A stretch of 64,000 nucleotides of DNA. Origin: Gyromitra esculenta. Taxonomy: Eukaryota > Ascomycota > Pezizomycetes > Pezizales > Discinaceae. The stretch covers positions 620,001-684,000 of the forward strand of contig JBCAML010000018.1 of the NCBI GenBank assembly GCA_038503075.1. The letters run 5' to 3'. Below are positions 1-9,606 of this stretch, piece after piece. How positions within the stretch are numbered: position 1 is the first letter of the stretch; each line of letters opens with the position of its first letter. A program made the position numbers and the translations under genes. Below the pieces are notes generated by a model. That model did not search any database and was not told the DNA's origin. It worked only from the letters and a program-made list of their open reading frames with translations.

Positions 1-915
1 TGTATGATAGCAAAGATAGTTATAGTGACTCGTATCCTCAGGGTAATGCCAGCCATTTATTGTTCATTCATTATTTAATTCGGCACATCCAATGCTCGGG
101 TTATGGTGCTTTTAAAACATAAAACATACATATAGTTTAATTAATCAGTCAACCAACTAAACTCTACTCCCCGCCCCGCCACCCTCACTGTTCCCCTCTC
201 CTGCTCCGTCTAAACCTCCACATGACCTGTATGCTTTTCATCCGCCGTACCTTTGGAAAGGTGGTCAACATCCCCACAACCCCATATCTTCCTCATGTCC
301 ACTTCTGCTTCCTCAATCTCTTCCCCCCTCCGGTACTTCTTAAGCTCTTGCCAGATTTTAACTGCCCAACCCTCCTTACTATATTGCGATTTAGCTTTAT
401 ACACCACCACCTCCAATTTCTTTGCGGCCTCCCTTCTACTCCTCTTTGTCCCTCGGTATTCTGCAAGAACATGCTCCACGCTCTGTACTGCTGCTCCGCA
501 TAGATGTTCGCTTCCTTCCCAACTCTGACCAGGTATTTCTTAGCGTCGATATGCTCCGTCCTCGATCTGCTTATGCAGTGCCAACCATGGTAGATGACAG
601 AAACTTACAAAATGTCCTAGTTTTACGTTCACGTGCAAGCATCATCACTGAACCACACACTATCGAAGGTATATATTACTTTAGCCAGTAAAATCCCGCT
701 ACAAAAACAACAACGCTCAAATAAACGAACGACACAGCCACTTCCATTGTTCTTCCAACGGCTCGCAAGCTACAAAAGTAAAACGAAAGGCAGCGCCACA
801 AACTACATGTATCCATGATATCCATTCCATATCGTCTTCTCGTAAAAATCTGTATATCAGTTAGTAGCTACACAAAGATCCCCAAGACAATGCTTCATAC
901 CGAAAATTCTCAGCT
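1..915. other. Intergenic, 3' flank of the repeat-protein gene
   Basis: I see no intact gene here. The stretch contains a coding-like minus-strand fragment (listed separately) and one copy of the palindrome TACATGTA at 804-811. The rest is C- and A-rich sequence with stops in all frames. The bases next to 916 are presumably the 3' UTR of the minus-strand gene that ends there. Confidence 0.5.
210..540 (-). pseudogene. Possible remnant of a LINE-type reverse transcriptase C-terminus
   Basis: A minus-strand open stretch of about 110 codons runs without an intron and lacks its own beginning. It reads ...EHLCGAAVQSVEHVLAEYRG and continues as a Lys/Arg/Glu-rich tail. Known from families: fungal Tad-type LINE reverse transcriptases end in a zinc-binding segment of the form C-x2-C...SVEHVLLEC. 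The ...CGAA-QSVEHVLAE segment resembles that, with the first Cys missing and the last replaced by Tyr. Upstream in the same frame there are stops, so this would be a decayed fragment and not a working gene. It could equally be a chance open frame. The identification rests on one short motif. Confidence 0.3.
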
Positions 916-1524
916 CTAATATGGTGTAGGAGTAGCGACTACATCGGTTGAAGATGAGAGTCTCACACCACCCTGGCCTCCATGGCCAACCGGGAAAGTG
1001 CCACCGGGGCCAGAGGTGAAGAATGGTAAATCAGATGATGCAGCTGTGCTCGAAGACAACCTCACACCGCCCTGGCCTCCATGGCCAACTGGGAAAGTGC
1101 CACCGGGTCCAGAGGTGAAGAATGGTAAATCAGATGATGCAACTGTGCTCGAAGACAGCCTCACACCACCCTGGCCCCCATGGCCAACCGGGAAAGTGCC
1201 GCCGGGGCCAGAGGTGAAGAACGGTAAATCAGACGATGCAACCGTGCTCGAAGACAGCTTCACACCACCCTGACCGCCGTGACCTGGCCAAATGCCACTG
1301 AAAGTGAAAATTGGGGTTTCAGAAGTAGTGGTTGATGACGAAAACCGAACACCGCCTTGGCCTCCGTGGCCAACTGGGAATGTACCGCCAGGGCCGCTGG
1401 TGAAAAATGGTCCACTGGGTACGGCGGAGACGGTCCCTGATGGGGTCTCGTCTTGAGGAACTGGAACGGCGCCAACGAGGGTGGCGAGAATGCTAGCAGC
1501 GACAGCGAAGTTGACGATTTGCAT
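916..1524 (-). CDS. Secreted Gly/Ser-rich tandem-repeat protein
   Basis: An intronless 202-aa protein. The first ~19 residues (MQIVNFAVAASILATLVGAV) form a signal peptide, so it is probably secreted or wall-bound. The mature part is made of tandem units containing FFTSGPGGTFPVGHGGQGGV followed by R(L/F)SSST. Three consecutive units of 33 residues (99 nt) are almost identical, one earlier unit is diverged, and one is shortened to FTFSGIWPGHGGQGGV. The mature chain has no cysteine and no recognised domain. The DNA repeats are nearly as similar as the protein repeats, which points to recent expansion or ongoing homogenisation. A TATATATA box lies about 185 bp upstream. I do not recognise the family. 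A cell-wall structural or effector-like role is only a guess from secretion and repeats. The next gene is more than 6 kb away. Confidence 0.8.
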   Translation of the reverse strand: MQIVNFAVAASILATLVGAVPVPQDETPSGTVSAVPSGPFFTSGPGGTFPVGHGGQGGVRFSSSTTTSETPIFTFSGIWPGHGGQGGVKLSSSTVASSDLPFFTSGPGGTFPVGHGGQGGVRLSSSTVASSDLPFFTSGPGGTFPVGHGGQGGVRLSSSTAASSDLPFFTSGPGGTFPVGHGGQGGVRLSSSTDVVATPTPY

Positions 1525-1706
1525 TTTGGGTAAGCGAATGCTGAATTGATTGGGGTTCTACAAGGGTGTTAGAATCAAAGTTTGGATTAAAGGGATCAGG
1601 AAATGTACTTGGAGTAGTGAGTTTGAAAAGAGAAGAGACTGAGTAGGAAGTAACGGAAGAACGAAGCAGGTGAGCTGGCTGAGGAACTGACCCAGAAAGG
1701 TGGCGG

Positions 1707-1714
1707 TATATATA
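1707..1714 (-). promoter_or_regulatory. TATA box of the secreted repeat protein
   Basis: TATATATA lies on the minus strand 183 bp upstream of the start codon at 1524. The position suits a transcription start near 1680 and a 5' UTR of about 150 nt. No other gene is close enough to claim it. Confidence 0.5.
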
Positions 1715-1749
1715 CTCTTCGGATTTATCACGCCTTTTTTATCTTTGCT

Positions 1750-3573
1750 CGGTTTGTGCTTAATTAGATGGGCATTTGGGCTAACTGTCCACTAAAAGGA
1801 TAACCCTCCAAGTTGTTTGTTAATCCCCCTGCCAGGTACCCGTACATTTCAAGCTTTTGACCGCCTAATGATAAACCTCGGAGCCCGGGACTGGTGCCTA
1901 GCGGCCAAGTATACGAATGTTTGGACTTTGGATTAGTTATTTGGGCCATCCACCGTGGTTAGCTCAATATCCTAATCAAGGTACAGCTATTGCTATCCTT
2001 CGCCTGCATTACCCCTGCGCAGCCCTGGGTAATGCAAGCGTTACGCATTGCCCCGAGATCTACATGCTGCGTTCCACAGCTTCCAACGGTTTTTGGCGTG
2101 CCGTTCCGTGGAATGCAGAATCTGCCAAACCGATGGCGCGAGATTTAACACTGATACCATGAAATGGGTCGTTATACTGTTTGGAACCTGCGTCCTGTTG
2201 GCGCCGGTCCTCTGGGAGTTAAACGGCCTTTTTGTTGGATCTAGAAGGGTCCTTCTGTTACTAAACACTGAGATCGTTCGGAAGACCCGGCAATGGCGCA
2301 GCCTGCATGGGACATCACTCGATGCAACCTATGAACGGACCCCAAACAGCTGGATTCCGTAAGGCTGCAAGGCGGTAACACTACAGAAATATTAAGTGAG
2401 AGATATTTCCTTGTATTACTGGATATTAGAATGATTGGCTATGGACTGTCGCATAAACAGACAGGCCTGTACCGTATGCGTAGAATCATTAGATTTTAAT
2501 CAAACGGGGTACGGAACAGTATAGCTGAGGCTGGTAGCTATCCCCTGAAGAAACTGCATGTACGACGCACTAAGGGTTACTTTGGTGTGCAGTTTTCCGA
2601 CTGAGAAACCTGCTAACAGCTCCCAGAGTCCGGTGTGGGACTGTGATTCGATAAATCCTGATTAGAAGCTTACCCGACGCTTATTAGCCATATATTATCA
2701 ATCACATAAGGCAGCTTATTTCGGTTTTATTGGCTCAAATGACGCGGCACATCCTAGACTCGACCCCACACGATTTCTCGCCCAAGAAAATCACCGTTAT
2801 TGTGCTTAAAACAAGCTTTCGGCCTCGATATTTTGATAGTAAAATCGGGGGTTGCAATGTAGATGTATCGAGAGGAACGGTGGTAAATGGATGAAACGGC
2901 TCTTATGGTCTGAATATGGCAATTAAGCGACCTGTGCACGCGGGATAATTCGCCCGGCTTTCCGGAAACCGGGGCTTAGCTTAGGTACATATTAGTCCCC
3001 GAATGCTTGTTCGGACTGCAGTCTGTGTAGCTGATACGGCACATTTCGATCATAAAAAATCACTCGATATTGGCCTTTATTGGAAAAAGCAACTACCGAA
3101 ACATACCTCCCCCATTGTACACTCACTACAAAAATACCAGTCTACCCGTCTTGGCTTTCGCGAGATAGCTCCACTTAGTTATATATGTCCACCACTTGAT
3201 ATCTGTATGATTTAATATCTTTGTGAGCATTACATGTCGCGTCGAGTCAGCTTTACGACCGAAGAAGTGTTGTCGCTCGGAAAACAGGAAACCAGTTGTT
3301 TGGGAGGAGTTACTGACTCTTCAAGTTTGGTGATAAATGTCAGCCGCTAGTTCAAGAGAGTACGTGTACCCAATTCAAATGCCACTTGTAGATCCGCTGC
3401 TGCTTTAGTCTCTAGGCTTACGGTGTAATCCAATAAGAGACATACATTTTGGAGGTCTAGTCATCCTAGCGCCTATGTAGGTTTGCCCCTCCATTCATGG
3501 CGAGACTTCTATATTTCCTTGTTTTTATATTTATATTTCTTTTCTTTTCTTTTAGGGAGGTTTGAAAATATAC
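1750..3573. other. Gene-free AT-rich intergenic block
   Basis: There are no supportable genes. Open stretches are short, overlap in several frames and end in stops. The base composition and high TA content look like decayed repeat DNA. A pyrimidine run (TTTCTTTTCTTTTC) lies just before 3560. Confidence 0.45.
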
Positions 3574-4041
3574 TACAGACAAGTGAAAAAAGTGACGAAA
3601 CAAGGGTCAATATACACCAAAACAAGCCAACTTTAGCTCAATTTACCTCCCATTAAGAGTTGTGGCAACAAAAAACTGAGTAGTGGGACACATCTAATGG
3701 CTCTGGAATTTAGATCCATGAATTTTCTGTACTCCCTCAAATTTTCTGTATTGAAATAGGAGCCTTTGACTTCATGAGGTCTAGTTATTTACCCAATTCT
3801 GGTGAGGAAAGGTATGACGCAACGGAAATCTATGGGTACTACAACTTTAAAAAGTTCTAGCCTATGATCCTCTAAATAGAATAGCCCAGAAACCCACTTA
3901 TAGAGAGTTCATGAGTGATGAAGTCACTGGTAGGCTAGTCATGTCACTTAGCTAATTTTAATAATGAGGGTTTTGGTTGTGAAGTTGGCCGATTTTGGTG
4001 TGTTTTGGTCGTTGTTTCCTCACTTTTTTCACTCGTCTGTA
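3574..4041. mobile_element. 468-bp non-autonomous element with ~60-bp terminal inverted repeats
   Basis: The left end begins TACAGACAAGTGAAAAAAGT and the right end is its near-exact inverse (TACAGACGAGTGAAAAAAGT read on the minus strand). Similarity extends about 60 bp inward to ...GCCAACTT on both sides. If the terminal TA is taken as the target duplication, the repeats start CAGAC, which is the arrangement of Tc1/mariner-type elements (TA target, CAG end). The interior of about 350 bp has no coding capacity, so this is a MITE-like derivative. The superfamily assignment is inferred from the ends only. Confidence 0.75.
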
Positions 4042-7000
4042 CAATGCCATCTCATCCATCGCTCGTGCACTAATTTAATGATAGATCGCCACATAATCTA
4101 ACCGGGCAAGGGGGGTAGCGATCCTCTCCCACTAATCGAATCGCTGTCGCGCAATTGTGTATCTTGAATACGAACGAATGGATGTAGTTGTACCCATCAT
4201 GTATTTAGACCGGTTGTTGGCGTGACCCAAAACGTATCATTTCCGACATACACGTATTCACAGTGATTACTTGGATAACAGCGACAAATCAAACCCTCGC
4301 TATTAAATTTTACCAGCCGCGCGGGACGATGAGTTGGTACGGGTGTTTTATTCGCGAAGAGCTTTATGTGTATTTCATACTCTCCTTCGCGTCCCTCGGA
4401 ATCCATCCCAAGGACGCGGCACGGGGACTGGAGTAGACTCGGCCCTGGAAACCGGAACAGGGCTGGAGGAAGAAAAGTGGCTATTTATTCTACGAATTTT
4501 ATCGACTTGTCCTACAAGAATGTGGGATATAAGAATGAGTGCATTCGCTTGATCTGTAGGGGTGTGTTTGGTAGAGTAGTGCCATGCTGTATGCTGTGCA
4601 TGTAGTGGTCGTGTGGGCTAGTGCGTACTTATAGAAGGCTCTATCGGATGAATTCGACTATTTTTGCTAAAGACGTTACCTTAGCCGAGTCTTACCAGCT
4701 ATTAAGAAAATTTGAGCTTGAGCCTCAGTGCCTATCTAGCCTATTAATCGGAAGCAGCTCTCATTCTGCAACCTTGGTTTGGTTCTTTTTCTTCAGTACT
4801 TGTGGATATAGGGTTGCGGTATTATCGTCTAAACCTTTTGAAGGGATTGCCCTGGGCTCCAGGAGGTATAATTTGAACTGTAGCTGTTCTAGGTATCATA
4901 AGTTAAGGTAGGAGCCTTTTGTGGAGCTCACTTAGTGAGCTCACGCGCCATTCCTTTTTAGCTAGCAGGTCTCTACATCCTACATCCCACATCTATCTTG
5001 CGACCACATCAAACCCCATCGCCATACAATGAATATTTCCGCTTTCCGGCCTTCCAATCGCACCATTGTTTTTGGTTTAGAATATTTGTGGGACGGGGAC
5101 GAGGGTGGCAATGTCACTTTACCAATTAAGCTATCACTGACGCATACGGGGGTTGACTTGAATCCCCACGCCACCTCCTGATAGATTGAATAACTGAATT
5201 TTACTCCCGAACCAGCCTTCTAGGAAGGTTTGCGACTGGTTCTAGTAGGGTTCACTATGAACGCTTTTGAACGTGTCGTTGTCGCCGCGATATGTTTCTA
5301 GCAGGCAGCATAGAGGTAGGGCACAGCACTAATCTAAGGGCAGGTCAATAAGACATATTATAAGACCCCATTGCAAAATACAGAGAACCTGTTATAGACA
5401 AAAGGGCTCAAGCTGCAGGCTAATAAGTGCCAGCTGAAACAGTTGAGGATAGTAGTACAAGTCCTTCAAAGTCGAGAAATCCCCATAAGATACAAGCAGC
5501 CAATCTGACACACCAAATAGACATCCTCTAGAGAGGATCTGAAAACGTCTAAGTAGTCAGTGTTTTCGTCCATATGAAAGGTGAGTTGCATCCCTTGTTA
5601 ATGCTGTCTGACTACTACTGCGGAAGTCGAAAAATTTCCAAATGCTTCCACTCTGATGGCATTACTAACTTCTTTCCTAGGAGTATTATATATCGTTTGG
5701 TCGCTGAGTATGCCGGGATGCTAGCGACCTACGTCTTATGTTGATATTTCTTTTAGCATAGAGCTTATCTTATACCAACATACATATTGATGCAAGGCTT
5801 TTCAACCCTATTGCACTGCTTACCTCTCGCAAATGAAATCAGAGATTTCAGTTACTATTAATGGCATTGAAGCCGAGACTCTCGCTTGGTTATGTCACGG
5901 TTGAGCGAAGACAACGTTAACCTCAACCTCAACGTTTCAAACAGAGGTGCATGTGGGACTGTCTGCTAACTGTCCAATACGCCCAGAGAAATTCCCTAAA
6001 TAGCAGCATTTACCTTTAATATACAGCAGAATCGGATCGCAATCCTGGAGAGTGTGAACTCTAATATTGATGTATTGTTTTACAAGGGGAATTCGTTTTT
6101 AGCAGCACTGGGTCTATCAGGGCTAATCAACAGGTATCTGTTGATTAGCGGCCTACCTTAAGCGAACTGCGCATGTACCGAGTAGTTCATTACTACGGTG
6201 AACTCAAATATCAAAAAAATTTACTGACTCTTGGTCCGGATCAGTTTTGTACCTTACGACCTTTATCATAGTGTAAACCTCGGGGCACATTGCACTCGTG
6301 TGCCTGCCTCATGGGCCACGCTGTTCGATCTAGAAGAGAGAACCGAGCTTTGCACACGTTGAAAGAACTTATGATTTTCTTTAGAGGGTCAGACACCTAC
6401 TAGTGGAGTAAGTGATCTAGAGCAGGGCATAATAATATTCCGAGAGCACGTCGTCTATACTCCTATCTCTGCGAGCCTGGATCCGCTCTTGGAGGTCAAA
6501 TGCTAATGATATTCACAATATAATCTGTGTATCGGTTTGGGAACGGCTCTCCCTTAGTATTCCAAGTTTACGTATACCTTTTAATATAACGTTTTTTGGC
6601 CGCCATCCCGGGATGAGATGATTTCTTCTGATATCGTGGCGTATAGCTGAAAATTTTCTCGTTCTCTTATCCAGAGCCTTTTGTATCCGCGCTGAAAGAT
6701 TCCCGGGCGGGATATGTAATTTCAACTTCCCACTTTCGCTGGCCTAGACAAGCGGTTTTCGCTAAAATAGGAACACTCATCTCTGGGTTGGAAATTTTTC
6801 AAACCTTCCTGTAAAATTTTCTGCATTTTACCGCGAGTTGCGCGAGTTTCCGGAAACTCTTAACCAGCAGCTAGGGTTATAATAGACCCAAATGTGAATA
6901 TGAGCTTCGCCCTCAGTTTATATAAGCTGGTACTGCCCATGAGAACTCTTGGTTTAGCATATTTAAGAAACAGTCTCTCCAAATCCATTGACAAGTGCGT

Positions 7001-7300
7001 TGGCGGGATAAACTACATAGTTGCCAGAGTTTATAGAAATCTTTTAGTCAAATCTGCTGAAAGTCTGTTACCTAAATTTATCTGTCCGCGGACATATCAC
7101 GATCCGCGATCGATTTAGGCATGTTCCGAGACAACCGATGATTTTTATGTGTTTAATTGAATATAAAGTTTGTGTCTAATTGGAAGTTTTAGTCCTTAAA
7201 AGTTCCATCTACGGGGCGAAATACTAGGAGAGGGAGATGTTAGTTATGTATGAATATTTATGCACTAGTAGATTTATGCTTGCTCAATCATTGAACCTGG
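4042..7300. other. Degenerate AT-rich intergenic block
   Basis: No gene is supported. Two perfect hairpins are visible: GAGCTCACT/AGTGAGCTC at 4924-4942 with a single-base loop, and 12-bp arms GCTAATCAACAG/CTGTTGATTAGC at 6122-6149 with a 4-base loop. A tRNA-A-box-like sequence lies on the minus strand near 5120-5140 but has no convincing tRNA fold. The rest looks like mutated repeat DNA. Confidence 0.45.
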
Positions 7301-8157
7301 AAGTGAGAAACTTAACCAAAAAGGAAGCTGGAGGAGAACCAGTCGTCTGATGCACGTGCCTTAAGATGCATGCAGGTAGTTGGAGAGGGAGGCGGAGACC
7401 CCCGTCATCTGCAGCCCACCGTTTACAGAACCCTAACCCACCGCAACCAGGAAGGGACTCATGTTTATTTCGCGGTCACCCCAGGCGAACCAATCCCAAA
7501 ACAAAACTTCCGACGTCACACCCTTCCTTCTCGACCCCAGCTTGCAGCAAAATCTTCTTTGTCCTCGACCTCCCCCATCTTCCCCCCCCCTTGCTTCCTG
7601 AATTTATCGACCTGTTCCTTGATTACCGAAGCACAAACACGAACGATCCCTCACTGACACTGACAGTCCATACGAACCACTCACCGCATTCACCTATCGT
7701 ACAGATACATAATCGTAGACAACGGCACCCACACCTCCCTCTCTCAACCGTTTCCCAATGCAGCAGCAATTCCTTGTACGTGTGTTGCCCAGAGGGTAGA
7801 GCAAAATAGAGCACTTGTAGACGATGTACCATGCATAACCTAGCCCATAGGCTCCTCCTCCTCGCCTTGGGTTGCGATTTTCCCACCCTCCTCCTCTTGC
7901 TCACCCTCCCTTCGTTCTTTTTCCCATTCTGTTGTGTGTGCCCCTCGTTAGCTTGTTCCCCTTGCCCAAATCCAGCTTGTGCACAAGTAAACAGGCCACG
8001 GTCGTAGATATCAAAACAGGCCGCCAATTGTCAGCCTCGCCCGCGCGCCCATCACCTGAAGCCGTCAGAACCTCACGTCCTTCTTCCTCCCCCTATCACT
8101 CAATCCCTCATCCACCACTTTATATCTACCCATATAACGCGTCAAAACAATCCTACC
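7301..8157 (+). promoter_or_regulatory. Pyrimidine-rich 5' region of the acidic nuclear protein gene
   Basis: The base composition changes sharply from AT-rich to CT-rich at about 7380 and stays C-rich up to the start codon at 8158. Long pyrimidine runs like this are typical of fungal promoters and 5' UTRs. Open stretches in two frames here are proline/histidine-rich and look like by-products of that composition. I do not call them genes. Confidence 0.5.
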
Positions 8158-8730
8158 ATGTCTACCCGAAAGCGTAAGCAAGAAACCGGCGAGGAGCCCG
8201 AGGAGGAGCTCGTGGCACTCCCTTCTGATGAGAGCGAGGAGGAAGAAGAGTACGTGCTTTCCTCCCTCCATGCACACCGTGATTAATGTAACACTTGTAT
8301 ACTAATGATACCTGAAGGTATGTCGACTCCGAGCCCGAGTCTGGCGCAGAGGAGGAATCCGATGACGAGATTCAGGCAGAGGCATCAAAGCCAAAGAGAC
8401 GCAAGGTAGAGCAGCAGCCTGCGGATGACGATGAGGAGGAGGAGGAGGAGGAAGAGGAGGAAGCAGAAGCAGAAGCAGAAGCAGAAGCACTTGGAGAAGG
8501 CGATGATGATAATGAAGAGCCTGAAGCAGAGGGTGATGATGATGAGGACGCTGAAGGCGAAGGTGACGAGGAAGAGCAAGAGGAAGACAGTGACAGTATG
8601 TTTCCTTCCCCTAATCTATCATCACGCCATTACAGGAAGCAATTTGCGTAAAACAGAATCACTAACTCGTAATCCAGAGCCTGAACAGCCAGCAAAGGAT
8701 GCGAAGGGTGGTGCGAAGGAAGCAAAGTAA
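8158..8730 (+). CDS. Small, highly acidic nuclear protein (histone-chaperone-like tail)
   Basis: Three exons (8158-8249, 8318-8595, 8678-8730) join to a 140-aa protein. The introns are 68 and 82 nt with GTACGT and GTATGT donors and ACTAAT/CTAAC branch sites. It starts MSTRKRKQETGEEPEEELVA, then LPSDESEEEEEYVDSEPES, a basic KPKRRK nuclear-localisation-type patch, and then almost only Glu, Asp and Ala, including an (AE)n run coded by tandem GAAGCA. The end is Lys-rich (AKDAKGGAKEAK). Known: short acidic fungal proteins of this shape bind histones or act as chaperones, as in Chz1-type proteins. I do not see a clear CHZ core motif, so the role is inferred from composition. The gene converges with the copper ATPase gene, leaving about 880 bp between the two stops. 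Confidence 0.82.
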
Positions 8731-9606
8731 AATTGTCCTTTTCCTCAATATTCACCAATCACAAGCAGGAAAAGGGCATCGGGTGATCCGAGCGTTATGG
8801 GAGAAAAGAAAGAGAGAGGAAGAATATCTACCGAGTTATCTGTCCTCATCGTGTAATCTTGGGTCCCTTTATTTAAAAATTATACTAATGGACTGCACCA
8901 TATGTCGTTCACTTTGTTTATGGCATCGATGTATCTGTGCTTGTAAGGTGGAATTCTACTCGTAGATCTTCTCAATTGCGCAAGCCTTGCTCGAGCCTGG
9001 ATGACGTGCATATCGATCTCACCCCCACAAAGATTGCGAGTGTCGTCTGTGACAGGGCGAGATAGCTGTATGAGTGTAATCGAAGTTATATACATACACG
9101 TAGATACATGTATCCAGTAAAACATTATCCCGAACAAACACGTTAGTTACTACATGTATTTGTTGATATTCACTAATTTTCTGTAGCGACATATAACTAC
9201 ACGTAGTGCTCAACACATGTGTCTGTTCACAGGGATTACTACCACACCCACTGTCCAATGACAGAACCCATAATCAGATGATGCTAGCGACGCAAATGTA
9301 GTAGAGCCTCTGAGTCCCACAGGGTACTAAACCTCTACAAAAATTTGGAACAATTAATTGTGTCTTGTCAACGGTTTATATATTTAAATATTTGATTTAT
9401 TTATTTAAATGAAGCATAAAATAAAGAGCTATTCATGACTTTGTGCAAATCCGCTCAAACACATTTACCCACGTAAGAAAAAAGAGGACAACTCCATGAC
9501 CATGCTAGTTCAGTAACAAGAACCCACAAATAAAAATCGAAAAAGAGGGTATGAAAGAAGTCACAAAAACGCCAAACATCATGCTTAACCACCATCTCAC
9601 TTCGTT
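8731..9606. other. Convergent intergenic region
   Basis: This region holds the 3' flanks of two convergent genes. Two TACATGTA palindromes lie 46 bp apart at 9105-9112 and 9151-9158. An AT-rich stretch at 9370-9425 may include the polyadenylation signals. No gene is supported. Confidence 0.5.

Noticed and set aside
5100..5180. Minus-strand TAGCTTAATTGGTAAAG (A-box-like) and GGGGATTCAAGTC (T-loop-like)
   Set aside because: The T-loop-like part precedes the A-box-like part on the strand, so they cannot belong to one tRNA. No cloverleaf forms.
7366..8027. Long open stretches on both strands upstream of the acidic protein
   Set aside because: They reflect the CT-rich promoter composition: Pro/His/Ser-rich on one strand and Gly/Arg-rich on the other, with no domain and no splice link.
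8428..8579. Leu/Pro/Phe-rich minus-strand frames and Arg/Lys-rich plus-strand frame
   Set aside because: These are out-of-frame readings of the GAG/GAA repeats that encode the acidic protein.
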